Shown piece after piece: positions 41,667 through 49,573 of a stretch of 52,844 nucleotides of DNA. This DNA comes from Erysipelotrichaceae bacterium. Lineage in GTDB: Bacteria; Bacillota_I; Bacilli_A; Erysipelotrichales; Erysipelotrichaceae. The stretch lies in NCBI GenBank assembly GCA_015058875.1, contig SVBN01000014.1, positions 1 through 52,844 of the forward strand, written 5' to 3'. A program made the translations under genes and the position numbers. The number at the start of each line of letters is the position of its first letter. Positions within the stretch are counted from its first letter, which is position 1. The notes under the pieces were generated by a model. The model had not been told where the DNA came from. It saw only the letters and a program-made list of their open reading frames with translations, and ran no database searches.

Positions 41667-43055
41667 ATGAAAAAGAACCTTCTGAACATCAACCTGTCGC
41701 TTCTGCCCGCGGTTGTTTCACTTGCCTGGCCGACCATGCTGGAACAATTGATGCAGACGGCAGTACAGTATGTGGATACTGCAATGGTGGGAAGTCTCGG
41801 CACCCAGGCTGTCGCAGCAGCCGGTTCCACTGCCACCGTCAGCTGGCTGGTCGGATCCAGCATCTCCGCGCTCGGCGTCGGTTTTCTTTCCTATATCTCC
41901 CAGGCGGACGGCGCCGGGGACAGTGAACGCGTGCATCGTGCCGTAGCCCAGTCTGTTCTGACAGTCATTGTCTGCGGACTCTTCTTCACCGCCCTGACCG
42001 TTTCCGTTTCCGGCATGATACCGGTATGGATGCGGGTGGATCCCGCCATCCGGGATATTACGGCAAAATACTTCATGATTCTGTATCTGCCGATGCTCTT
42101 CCGCAGTGCATCCGTTATCTTTTCAACCGTCCTGCGTGCCCTCGGTGATTCCAGAACTCCGATGCGCGTCGGCATCATTGTCAATCTGTCCAATGTAATC
42201 ATGAATTTCCTGCTGATCTACAGTCCGCGGACAATGCATATCGGATCATTGTCAGTACCTGTATGGGGTGCCGGAATGGGCGTCATCGGTGCGGCTGCCG
42301 CAAGTGCGCTGGCGTTTGTGATCGGCGGCGTTCTGGTCACATTAAGGCTCTATGCGCATCCCCGTGCTTCCTGGAAAGGATATCCGCTGAAGCCGGATCC
42401 GGAAGTGCTGCGGCCGTGTCTGAAGGTTGCGCTGCCGAATATGATGCAGCGGTTTGCGACCTCATTCGGTTATGTTGTCTTTGCGGCAATGATCAATTCA
42501 CTCGGCGGTCTTTCCACCGCAGCGCATACCGTTGCCAATACGGTGGAGTCCGCATTCTACATTCCCGGATACGGCATGATGACTGCCGCGGCGGCACTGA
42601 CCGGAAATGCGATCGGTTCCCGGGACAGGAAGAAAGTCGGAGAGCTGGCCGTTTCCATTATCTTCTGCGAAGTATCCCTGATGATTCTTTCCGGCAGCCT
42701 GCTGTTTGCATTCGCACCGGCAATGGTATCCGTATTCTCACATGATCCGGAAGTCATTGCGCTGGGCACACGCGTGCTGCGCATGGTTGCCTGTTCGGAA
42801 CCTTTCTACGGTGTATCCATCGTGATTGAAGGCATGTTCATGGGAGCCGGAGAAACAAAGACGCCGTTCCGGTATAATGTCGGAGGCATGTGGCTGGTAA
42901 GGATCCTCGGTACATTTATCTGCATCCGCTTCCTGCACTTCGGACTTGTGTCCGCCTGGGCGTGCATGATCACGCATAATATGATTCTCTTCCTGCTGTA
43001 TGTCCGAGCCTACCGCAGCGGCAGATGGAATCCTTTAAATTCTCAGATCAGCTGA
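41667..43055 (+). CDS. MATE family efflux transporter
   Basis: A 12-helix multidrug and toxin exporter of the NorM/DinF type, driven by Na+ or H+. The 462-aa chain has the conserved WPTMLEQLMQTAVQYVDTAMVGSLG opening and the symmetric second half starting LKVALPNMMQRFATSFGY. Substrate is unknown. No Shine-Dalgarno precedes ATG 41667; a TATAAA/TAAAAT box ends 10-12 bases before it, so the leader is probably very short. Single-gene unit; the stop lies in its terminator. Confidence 0.94.
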   Translation: MKKNLLNINLSLLPAVVSLAWPTMLEQLMQTAVQYVDTAMVGSLGTQAVAAAGSTATVSWLVGSSISALGVGFLSYISQADGAGDSERVHRAVAQSVLTVIVCGLFFTALTVSVSGMIPVWMRVDPAIRDITAKYFMILYLPMLFRSASVIFSTVLRALGDSRTPMRVGIIVNLSNVIMNFLLIYSPRTMHIGSLSVPVWGAGMGVIGAAAASALAFVIGGVLVTLRLYAHPRASWKGYPLKPDPEVLRPCLKVALPNMMQRFATSFGYVVFAAMINSLGGLSTAAHTVANTVESAFYIPGYGMMTAAAALTGNAIGSRDRKKVGELAVSIIFCEVSLMILSGSLLFAFAPAMVSVFSHDPEVIALGTRVLRMVACSEPFYGVSIVIEGMFMGAGETKTPFRYNVGGMWLVRILGTFICIRFLHFGLVSAWACMITHNMILFLLYVRAYRSGRWNPLNSQIS

Positions 43056-43077
43056 ATACCTGTTCAGCTGTTTTTTT
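43050..43077 (+). terminator. Terminator of the MATE gene
   Basis: AGCTGAA-TACCTG-TTCAGCT, then G and T7. The TGA stop is part of the stem. Confidence 0.92.
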
Positions 43078-43082
43078 CATAT

Positions 43083-43122
43083 AAAAAGCTGTCCGGAGAT
43101 TATCTCTTCAGACAGCCTGTTT
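43083..43122 (-). terminator. Terminator of the three-gene redox operon
   Basis: Minus strand GCTGTC...GACAGC stem with an inner GAGAT/ATCTC pairing, then TTTTTAT. The other strand also has a T run, so it may work both ways. Confidence 0.85.
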
Positions 43123-43125
43123 TTA

Positions 43126-43488
43126 TTAATGCATTGATCTGGATGCGGTCAGTTTCACGCCTGTACCGGCAAGATTATCGAGGATAACCGTGCCGATCTG
43201 TACCGGTGCATGGACAGTTACGTTCCGGATTTCCTCCATCGCCTCATCCATCTTTTCCAGCGGAATTGCCTCCTCGGTTATCACCGGAAGCACTCTGGCG
43301 CCTGCTCCTTCGATGCGGACCGTGGAAGTCAGAATGCGCATCGGCTGTATGCATTCCTGTATCGCATATTCCCTGCCGCGGGGACAGCTGTTTCCGGTCA
43401 CGGAAAGCACTTCCTTCCTCTCCAGTTCCACAGTGACTCTGCATCCCATCGGGCAGTTGACACAGATCAGTTCTTTGCGCTCGCTCAT
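43126..43488 (-). CDS. DUF1667 protein
   Basis: A 120-aa DUF1667 protein. The N-terminal CVNCPMGC (C9, C12, C16) and CPRG near residue 34 make a four-cysteine set likely to bind a metal or Fe-S cluster. The rest (PMRILTSTVRIEGAGARVLPV, then ILDNLAGTGVKLTASR) is the conserved body. DUF1667 genes regularly follow a GlpA-like and an FAD/NAD oxidoreductase, which suggests a small third subunit of that complex. It overlaps the upstream stop by 4 bases. Confidence 0.92.
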   Translation of the reverse strand: MSERKELICVNCPMGCRVTVELERKEVLSVTGNSCPRGREYAIQECIQPMRILTSTVRIEGAGARVLPVITEEAIPLEKMDEAMEEIRNVTVHAPVQIGTVILDNLAGTGVKLTASRSMH

Positions 43489-44741
43489 AAGATTTCCTCC
43501 ATCTCAATGACAAGATCTCCGTCCAGTTCATTGAGTTCCTTTTCTGTAAGCGTAATCCGTTCCATTTCGGACGGAACCATCTTGGTGCGGTTCCTCTGCC
43601 GGATCACACGGCCGCCGCACACTGCCTTCACAACCGCCTTATCCACCGGTGCCTTGATGCGGAAGAAGAATTCCTTGGTTCCGGATACTTCTCCGGGATG
43701 GATCACTGCCGGTACGACATATCCGATTCCGTTTCCCGGTTCCGCCTTGACGGAAGGCTTTGTCTTCTGTCCTTCCTTCAGATAGCGGACAGCACCTGCG
43801 GCAGCACGCTGGGCCTGAAGTGTAACGAAGTCAACCAGGTCATGGACATGCAGTCCGTTTCCGCAGGAGAAGATGCCTTCGACATTTGTCATGTAGTCTT
43901 CATCCACAACCGGTCCCTTGGTTCTCGGATCCAGTTTCACGCCGGCTTCCTCCGCCAGATGGTTTTCCGGAATCAGTCCGACGCTCAGAAGAAGCGTATC
44001 GACATCGAAGTACTGTTCGCTTCCCGGGATCGGCTTCCTGTTCTCATCCACTGCGGACAGCTCGATGCGTTCCAGTCTGTCCTTTCCGTAAATATGCGTT
44101 ACGGTATGGCTCAGATACAGCGGGATATTGAAGTCATTCAGACACTGCTGGATATTTCTCGGCAGACCGTTGGAATACGGCATCAGTTCCGCCACGCCGT
44201 ATACCTTTGCGCCTTCCAGCGTCATTCTTCTTGCCATGATCAGTCCGATATCACCGGATCCGAGAATAAATACTTTCTTTCCTACCAGGTATCCTTCGAT
44301 ATTCAGATAGCGCTGTGCCTGTCCTGCGGTAAAGACGCCGGCGGGACGCTCACCCGGAATGGCAAGAGCACCGCGGCTGCGTTCGTAGCATCCGACCGCC
44401 AGGATGACCGCATCAGCCTGGATCTGAACACAGCCTTCTTCCGGATTCACATATTCAATGACTCTGTCTTTGGAAAGATGCGTGACCATCGTGTTCAGCA
44501 GGATCTTTACACCGAGTTCTTCCGCCTGATCGATAAACCGTTCCGCATATGCAGGACCGGACAGCTGTTCCTTAAATGTCTGCAGACCGAATCCGTTATG
44601 GATGCACTGTTGGAGAATTCCTCCCGGTTCCCTGTCTTTTTCAATTACCAGAATATCATCAATTCCGTTCTGCTTCATCGTGACGGCTGCCGCAAGACCG
44701 GCGCTGCCGCCCCCGATAATCACTGCCTGATATTTACGCAT
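43485..44741 (-). CDS. NAD(P)/FAD-dependent oxidoreductase
   Basis: A 418-aa two-dinucleotide-binding flavoprotein: FAD site VIIGGGSAGLAAA at the N-terminus, NAD site VFILGSGDIGLIMA near 155, and the second FAD contact VEGIFSCGNGLHVHD near 300. The C-terminal ~90 residues are an extra domain. ATG 44741 follows AAGGAGAACCGG. It belongs to the module GlpA-like - this protein - DUF1667 and probably passes electrons from the dehydrogenase subunit to NAD or another acceptor (inference). Confidence 0.88.
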   Translation of the reverse strand: MRKYQAVIIGGGSAGLAAAVTMKQNGIDDILVIEKDREPGGILQQCIHNGFGLQTFKEQLSGPAYAERFIDQAEELGVKILLNTMVTHLSKDRVIEYVNPEEGCVQIQADAVILAVGCYERSRGALAIPGERPAGVFTAGQAQRYLNIEGYLVGKKVFILGSGDIGLIMARRMTLEGAKVYGVAELMPYSNGLPRNIQQCLNDFNIPLYLSHTVTHIYGKDRLERIELSAVDENRKPIPGSEQYFDVDTLLLSVGLIPENHLAEEAGVKLDPRTKGPVVDEDYMTNVEGIFSCGNGLHVHDLVDFVTLQAQRAAAGAVRYLKEGQKTKPSVKAEPGNGIGYVVPAVIHPGEVSGTKEFFFRIKAPVDKAVVKAVCGGRVIRQRNRTKMVPSEMERITLTEKELNELDGDLVIEMEEIL

Positions 44742-44742
44742 A

Positions 44743-46170
44743 TTACCGGTTCTCCTTTTCCAGAATTCCTGAATGAAGCCCATCCAGCAGGATTTCCTGC
44801 GGCGATTTATGCAGTTCCCTTGCAAGAATGTTTAATACAAGCGGTTCGCAGAATCCGCCCTGGCATCTTCCCATACCGGGTCTTACACGCTTCTTGACGC
44901 CCTTGATCGTTGTCGCACCGCACGGTCCTTTCAGACTGTCGATAATCTCACCTTCACTGATCTGCTCGCATCTGCAGACAATGTGACCGTATTTCGGATT
45001 CCTGCGGATATATTCGTTTCTTTCTTCAACAGAAAGATTCTTCATGACCGGCTGAGCCTTTCTTGTCATGACAGCACCATCTTTTTCCTTCAGACTCAGG
45101 TATTTTTTCAGAAGATCAATGATATAAAGCGATACTGCCGGAGCGCTGGCAAGACCCGGTGATTCGATGCTTGCGGCCAGGATGAATCCCGGCGCGTCTT
45201 CACAGTCCCGGATAATGAAATCCGGTGAGGAAGAAGAAGGTCTCAGACCGGCAAACGTACGGATCGCATGGCTGTACGGCACATTCTTCATTGTCTTTTT
45301 GATATTCTCACGGACATAATCCAGTCCCTGGACTGTGCTGCCGGTATCGACAGTGCCATGAACATAGTCGGAGTTCGGACCGAGCAGTGTATTGCCGTGC
45401 ACGGTAGGTACTGCCAGCACGCCTTTTCCCTTATCGGAAGGAACCGGGAAAATAATATGCTTTGTATACTCCACATCATGGTCCAGAACGTAGTATTCTC
45501 CCTTTCTCGGACGGATCTCAAATCCCGGATCTTCCGTTACCATCTTTGCGATTTCATCCGCAAAGATTCCGGCCGCATCGATCACTGTCTTTGTTTCAAA
45601 TGTCTTTTCTCCGGCTCTGACAGTGTAGCCGTATGTTGTTTTTTCGATATGATCAACACAGGTATTCAGATACAGTTCCGTACCGTTATTGACCGCAACC
45701 TCCGTGCAGGCTATCGCCACTTCCCACGGATAGATGATCGCTGTGGTCGGGAATGATAAAACCTTTGTGACATTATCACCCAGATTCGGTTCCAGTTCCC
45801 TTGCCTCGTCTCCGCTCAGCCAGGCATAAGGGATATCTCTCCTCTGTGCCCTGTCAGCCAGAATATCCAGGTGCTTTTCCTCTTCCTCACCGACGGCCGC
45901 AATCCATGCGCCGACCGTCTTATGCAGACAGTCAAGATCCTTGCACAGCTGCGGATACAGACGGCATCCCTTTACATTCAGTTCTGCCTTCAGTGTTCCG
46001 TCTTCGGGGTCATAACCGGTATGAACGATCGCTGAATTTGCCATCGTTGTTTCATTGGCAATATCATTTTCTTTGTCCAGAAGGGCAACATGAAGATCAT
46101 ACCGTGACAAATCCTTTGCGAGCATTGTCCCCGTAATGCCTGCACCGATAATCACTGCATCATAATACAT
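44743..46170 (-). CDS. GlpA-like FAD oxidoreductase with C-terminal [2Fe-2S] domain
   Basis: A 475-aa DAO-family flavoprotein: FAD site DAVIIGAGITGTMLAKDLSRY, the NSAIVHTGYDPEDGTLKAELN segment found in GlpA/L2HGDH-type enzymes, and a C-terminal BFD-like [2Fe-2S] domain with cysteines in VCRCEQISEGEI, GPCGATTI and GRCQGGFC (about 400-450). This matches the anaerobic glycerol-3-phosphate dehydrogenase-like proteins of Firmicutes. glpK and glpF are not adjacent, so glycerol-3-phosphate as substrate is likely but unproven; 2-hydroxy acids are the alternative. AAGGA precedes the ATG. First gene of the operon. Confidence 0.88.
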   Translation of the reverse strand: MYYDAVIIGAGITGTMLAKDLSRYDLHVALLDKENDIANETTMANSAIVHTGYDPEDGTLKAELNVKGCRLYPQLCKDLDCLHKTVGAWIAAVGEEEEKHLDILADRAQRRDIPYAWLSGDEARELEPNLGDNVTKVLSFPTTAIIYPWEVAIACTEVAVNNGTELYLNTCVDHIEKTTYGYTVRAGEKTFETKTVIDAAGIFADEIAKMVTEDPGFEIRPRKGEYYVLDHDVEYTKHIIFPVPSDKGKGVLAVPTVHGNTLLGPNSDYVHGTVDTGSTVQGLDYVRENIKKTMKNVPYSHAIRTFAGLRPSSSSPDFIIRDCEDAPGFILAASIESPGLASAPAVSLYIIDLLKKYLSLKEKDGAVMTRKAQPVMKNLSVEERNEYIRRNPKYGHIVCRCEQISEGEIIDSLKGPCGATTIKGVKKRVRPGMGRCQGGFCEPLVLNILARELHKSPQEILLDGLHSGILEKENR

Positions 46171-46201
46171 AAGAATTATCCTTCACTTTCCTCTGATAAA
46201 T

Positions 46202-46210
46202 AGTATAGCA
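46202..46210 (-). promoter_or_regulatory. Extended -10 promoter of the redox operon
   Basis: TGC-TATACT on the minus strand, directly after the SGNH gene terminator, 31 bases before the ATG. Confidence 0.65.
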
Positions 46211-46236
46211 AAAAGACCATCGGTCATCCGATGATC
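46210..46236 (-). terminator. Terminator of the SGNH hydrolase gene
   Basis: Minus strand GATCATCGG-ATGA-CCGATGGTC then TTTTT. Confidence 0.9.
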
Positions 46237-46248
46237 TTTTCATGTTTC

Positions 46249-47754
46249 TCAGTTATCTGTTCCCGCGGGCTGAGCTGTTTCTGTTTGTTCTTCCGAAACT
46301 GAGCTGAGTATCACTGCCTCTTCAACAGCCCCTGTTTCTTCCGCAGGTACTGATTCAGGTTCAGAAGGCGCCTCCGGTTCAGGAACTGATGATGGTACAG
46401 GATCAGGCTCCGGAGCAGGTTCGAGTTTCGGGATTGCCTGTGTTTCTTTTGCGCCGCATACGCTGCATTGGCGTTCCTGTATCCCATCAGCTTCATAGGT
46501 TGGATTCTGAACGATCGTCCATTCTCCCCAGGTATGCGCACCTGTTGCAGGCACACTTTCCGTGTAAGTATCTCCGCATGAACATACATATGTATTAGAG
46601 CCGGCTGTTCCGCAGGTCGGCGCAACTGATTCTTTCAATTCATATTTATGCTCATGTTTTTCTGCAGTTTCCTGTGTCGGAGCGGTAGTTTCCGCAGGTT
46701 CAGGTGTTTCTTCCTTTTCTTCGTCTTCTTCAGGCTCAGGTGTGGGAGTCGGTACAGGTGTTGCCTGTACGGCAGGCTCTTCCACCGGTTCCTCTTCAAA
46801 TGACTTGTTGTTCAGAGGATTGGTCTGAATCAGTCCGTCAGGTACACCGTAAATCGTCGGGATTGCATTCAGCGGTTTCGGTCTGTCATCTTTCTTGATC
46901 CAGGAATGCGTACGGATGTATTCAAACAATGCAGTCAGTCCCTGCTGTGAGAAATGCAGACCGTCGCTGTCCAGATATCCGTCCTTCGCAAAGCCGGTCT
47001 TTTCATCTTTCAGTGCTTCGGCGGAGTTCAGATACTTCCAGTCATTCTCCGTGCACATATCCGCAATCGCGCGGTTATATGCATCGATCTGTGTCATTGT
47101 GACATGCGGATAGCTTCTTACCCTTGCGACCGGCGGGATCGAGTTGACAATCAGGTCCACACTCGGATAGGCCGCGACAATGTTTTTCAGCTGCTGCTCA
47201 TATCTTTCGATAAATGAGGTCGCATCGGTATCGGAGCCGTACAGGTTGTTTGTTCCGAATGTGATTATGATGCGTTCCGGCTGCAGGATTGATACAGCCT
47301 GAGGCATCGTATACATACCGGTGGAAAACTGCATGCAGGGAAGCGAGGAAATCGCGTCAATTCCCATGCCGACAACACCGATCGTATTGGCAATCCCGGT
47401 AAAGGTTCCCCCTTCCGGAGAGGCGGTTTTGATAAACCTTGCTGTATTGGAGTCACCGATGAACAATGTGGAATCAATATAGTCCTGTCCGGCGTCTTTT
47501 GTCTTCGCCAGCATTGTACCCTTGTATTCCTTGGCATTCAGCACACCTGCGGAAGCATCATACCCGTTATCGGGATCGTCCGACGCGAGCACAAGCGGCT
47601 CGGAAGGATTGTCATCCTTATTTACCAATCCCGATACAAACGATATGACGCCGACTGCCGCGCAAAGTATGAGAAGGCCGGAAAGCAGCCGGATCAGAAT
47701 ATCGACATTTACACGGTATTTTCTTCTGCCGATTTTCACCTTGATATATTTCAT
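46249..47754 (-). CDS. Membrane-anchored SGNH/GDSL hydrolase with Pro/Glu linker and Cys-rich repeat
   Basis: A 501-aa surface protein. A basic N-terminus (MKYIKVKIGRRKYR) and one helix (about 21-43) anchor it outside. The SGNH esterase domain (about 95-290) has block I FIGDSNTARF (S102), block III FGTNNLYG, and block V DSDGLHFSQ. A long Pro/Glu/Thr linker follows, then a Cys module HEHKYELKESVAPTCG...YVCSCGDTY...CSVCGAKETQ, common in secreted gut Firmicute proteins, with four paired cysteines, and a second Pro/Glu tail. No sortase motif. Likely acts on acyl groups of cell-wall polymers or sugars (inference). No Shine-Dalgarno; -10 ends 7 bases before the ATG. Confidence 0.85.
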   Translation of the reverse strand: MKYIKVKIGRRKYRVNVDILIRLLSGLLILCAAVGVISFVSGLVNKDDNPSEPLVLASDDPDNGYDASAGVLNAKEYKGTMLAKTKDAGQDYIDSTLFIGDSNTARFIKTASPEGGTFTGIANTIGVVGMGIDAISSLPCMQFSTGMYTMPQAVSILQPERIIITFGTNNLYGSDTDATSFIERYEQQLKNIVAAYPSVDLIVNSIPPVARVRSYPHVTMTQIDAYNRAIADMCTENDWKYLNSAEALKDEKTGFAKDGYLDSDGLHFSQQGLTALFEYIRTHSWIKKDDRPKPLNAIPTIYGVPDGLIQTNPLNNKSFEEEPVEEPAVQATPVPTPTPEPEEDEEKEETPEPAETTAPTQETAEKHEHKYELKESVAPTCGTAGSNTYVCSCGDTYTESVPATGAHTWGEWTIVQNPTYEADGIQERQCSVCGAKETQAIPKLEPAPEPDPVPSSVPEPEAPSEPESVPAEETGAVEEAVILSSVSEEQTETAQPAGTDN

Positions 47755-47761
47755 AGTGAAT

Positions 47762-47790
47762 ATTATGGCCCCATAATGCAAAAAAAGCAA
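47762..47790 (-). promoter_or_regulatory. Promoter of the SGNH gene
   Basis: TTGCTT (47785-47790), 17-base spacer, CATAAT (47762-47767), only 7 bases before the ATG on the minus strand. Confidence 0.55.
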
Positions 47791-47811
47791 AAAAATACCC
47801 AAAATCAATTG

Positions 47812-47840
47812 TTGCTTTAGTACATCAAGTGAACTATGAT
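47812..47840 (+). promoter_or_regulatory. Promoter of the Sel1-PAP2 pair
   Basis: TTGCTT (47812-47817), 17-base spacer, TATGAT (47835-47840). Confidence 0.65.
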
Positions 47841-47888
47841 TACGGCGCAGAGAGTGACTTCGCTTTCTGTGATTCAGGAGGTCCGGAA

Positions 47889-48488
47889 ATGAGTGAACAA
47901 CCGGAAAACACAGCAGTATACTCGGATGCGGCGGTTCTGGCAGATATAGGGGAAGCATACTTCCGCGGTATGGGCATGAACAGAGATTATGACAAAGCCT
48001 TTATCTATTTCCGCAAAGCCGCAGATATGGGTGATGCCATGGCCCTTTCCCGGCTGGGAACCTGCTATGAAAAAGGCTACGGCACACAGATAGATATGGC
48101 TGAAGCCATGAACTGCTATGAAGATGCGGCGGATCAGAATGACACTACTGCTTTCTTCAAACTCGGTGATTTTTATTTTGACGGCGTTGCCGATCTTGTT
48201 CAGAAGGATCCTGCCAGGGCATATGAATGCTATCTGTCGGGTCTGATGAGCGCTTATATTTCAGATGATTCCTGGACGCTTCCGGATATCCAGCTGAGAA
48301 TTGCCAAGTGTCTGGAACAGGGAATCGGTGTCGAAAAAGATCTGAAGCAGGCATATGAAATGTATATAGAAGCGACACAGGGTTATCTTGACCGCATGGA
48401 CTCCGGGGATGTGGAATGTGAAGAAGAACTGGATTTTGTGGAAGACAAGGTCCTGTATCTTGAAAAGCTTCTGAGCGAAAAAAATTGA
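47889..48488 (+). CDS. Sel1-like repeat protein
   Basis: A 199-aa soluble protein made of Sel1/TPR-like alpha-helical repeats: AYFRGMGMNRDYDKAFIYFRKAADMGDAMALSRLG, CYEKGYGTQIDMAEAMNCYEDAADQNDTTAFFKLG and DFYFDGVADLVQKDPARAYECYLSG, then a more diverged repeat and an acidic tail. Such repeats hold partner proteins; no partner can be named. ATG 47889 is chosen for AGGAGG 7 bases upstream; the frame is open further up. PAP2 gene follows by 8 bases. Confidence 0.88.
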   Translation: MSEQPENTAVYSDAAVLADIGEAYFRGMGMNRDYDKAFIYFRKAADMGDAMALSRLGTCYEKGYGTQIDMAEAMNCYEDAADQNDTTAFFKLGDFYFDGVADLVQKDPARAYECYLSGLMSAYISDDSWTLPDIQLRIAKCLEQGIGVEKDLKQAYEMYIEATQGYLDRMDSGDVECEEELDFVEDKVLYLEKLLSEKN

Positions 48489-48496
48489 GGTGTCCC

Positions 48497-48988
48497 ATGC
48501 CGGAAGACAGGTACGCCTCATTTTATAACCGGATCAGTGCCCCTTTCCGCAGTCAGGGTACAATCAGAATCATCCGGTATGCGGATCTGTTTCTGACCGG
48601 TGTCATGTATGTTCTGTATCCTCTTCTGGTTCTGTATCTGCTTTTCAGTCATGATGAGAGACTGATCAGGACTGTGCTTGTGCCGGGGATATCATCTGTA
48701 CTGGTTACAGTGATCAGATCACTGATCAACCGTCCGCGTCCGTATGCGGCACATCAAATCTCTCCGCTGATTCATAAGAACAAGCAGGGAGAATCCATGC
48801 CGAGCCGTCATGCGTTTTCCGCAGCGGTTATTTCCATGGCCTTCTTAAGCCTCATGCCGTGGGCAGGCATCGTGCTGCTTGTGCTGAGTGCACTGGAATG
48901 TCTGATCCGTGTCATCGCGGGAGTTCATTATCCCTCGGATGTCATCATCGGTTTCCTTGCCGGAGTCATTGCGGGACTGCTTATCTGA
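48497..48988 (+). CDS. PAP2 family membrane phosphatase
   Basis: A 163-aa multi-helix phosphatase of the PAP2 superfamily, which dephosphorylates lipid phosphates such as undecaprenyl pyrophosphate or phosphatidic acid. The three motifs are R(SLINRP)RP (K replaced by R), PSRH (usually PSGH), and RVIAGVHYPSD. About four to five helices. ATG 48497 follows GAGG; translation is probably coupled to the Sel1 gene. Confidence 0.9.
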   Translation: MPEDRYASFYNRISAPFRSQGTIRIIRYADLFLTGVMYVLYPLLVLYLLFSHDERLIRTVLVPGISSVLVTVIRSLINRPRPYAAHQISPLIHKNKQGESMPSRHAFSAAVISMAFLSLMPWAGIVLLVLSALECLIRVIAGVHYPSDVIIGFLAGVIAGLLI

Positions 48989-49006
48989 CTGAGCGAAAAA
49001 AACTGC

Positions 49007-49034
49007 TTGTACTTTTAAAATCTTGTGTTAAGAT
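49007..49034 (+). promoter_or_regulatory. Promoter of tRNA-Ser
   Basis: TTGTAC, 16-base spacer, TAAGAT (49029-49034) with TGT before it (extended -10), about 20 bases before the tRNA. Confidence 0.6.
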
Positions 49035-49053
49035 AGTAAAGCAACATTGAGAT

Positions 49054-49144
49054 GCAGGAATACTCAAGTGGTTGAAGAGGCAGGCTTGGAAAGCTTGTAG
49101 ACCTGTAACAGGGTGCCAGGGTTCAAATCCCTGTTCCTGCGCCA
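49054..49144 (+). tRNA. tRNA-Ser (GGA)
   Basis: Acceptor arms GCAGGAA / TTCCTGC, discriminator G and encoded CCA. The anticodon loop TTGGAAA between CAGGC and GCTTG gives GGA, reading UCC/UCU. A long variable arm (around ACCTGTAACAGGGT) is as expected for serine, and GGTTCAAATCC is the T arm. About 91 nt including CCA. Confidence 0.97.
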
Positions 49145-49147
49145 TAT

Positions 49148-49172
49148 AAAAATCGCACTACGGTGCGATTTT
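49148..49172. terminator. Bidirectional terminator after tRNA-Ser
   Basis: A-rich flank, ATCGCAC-TACG-GTGCGAT stem, then T8; the A run lets it also end the converging small gene. Confidence 0.9.
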
Positions 49173-49191
49173 TTTTGTCCCGTCTCAATGA

Positions 49192-49434
49192 TTACGGCTG
49201 ATGGCTTTCAATAAACCATTTATCTTTCTCAAGATACAGATTCCGCCGGTTTCCCTGGATCAGGCAGGCATATCTCATGCCGCATCCTCCGACCTGAGAC
49301 GCCCTGCGTTCCCTGCTCAGAACCTTGTCAATTTTATATTTCTGCCCGTTTTCCCACACAACATAAAGCGGAGTAATATCTCCCGAACGCTTCTGCATCA
49401 GGATCACGTCTACATATCTTTTGTATATTTCCAT
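49192..49434 (-). CDS. Hypothetical 80-aa protein divergent from the S24 repressor
   Basis: No known name. The 80-aa chain, MEIYKRYVDVILMQKRSGDI..., is predicted mostly beta, with TPLYVVWENGQKYKIDKVL, a CGMRYACLI strand pair and the end LYLEKDKWFIES; it resembles small Firmicute proteins of the pattern W(E)(D/N)G..Y.IDRVL...A...GG.G.RY.C.I, for which I know no function. ATG 49434 follows GTGAGG. A strong promoter lies in the shared intergenic region with the repressor gene, so it is a likely target of that repressor. Confidence 0.75.
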   Translation of the reverse strand: MEIYKRYVDVILMQKRSGDITPLYVVWENGQKYKIDKVLSRERRASQVGGCGMRYACLIQGNRRNLYLEKDKWFIESHQP

Positions 49435-49480
49435 CTGCCTCACCTCTTTATATCAGGTCATGACTCTTATGCGCACGTTC

Positions 49481-49509
49481 AGTATAACTCCGGACGTTGC
49501 ATTTTTCAA
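49481..49509 (-). promoter_or_regulatory. Promoter of the 80-aa gene
   Basis: TTGAAA (49504-49509), 17-base spacer, TATACT (49481-49486). The spacer region overlaps GTTG...CAAC and ACGTT repeats that could bind the neighbouring repressor. Confidence 0.7.
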
Positions 49510-49538
49510 CATTATACGCAACTTTCTGATCCGTGAAT

Positions 49539-49567
49539 TTGATTTTATAGAGCATATAATATATAAT
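49539..49567 (+). promoter_or_regulatory. Leaderless promoter of the S24 repressor
   Basis: TTGATT (49539-49544), 17-base spacer, TATAAT (49562-49567), then six bases and ATG. Transcription should begin at the ATG itself. Confidence 0.75.
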
Positions 49568-49573
49568 TCAGGC

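Noticed and set aside
49435-49573. Canonical Bacillus LexA box between the 80-aa gene and the S24 repressor
   Set aside because: Only partial GTTG/CAAC and ACGTT repeats are seen, no full match, so I list the repeats only as candidates.
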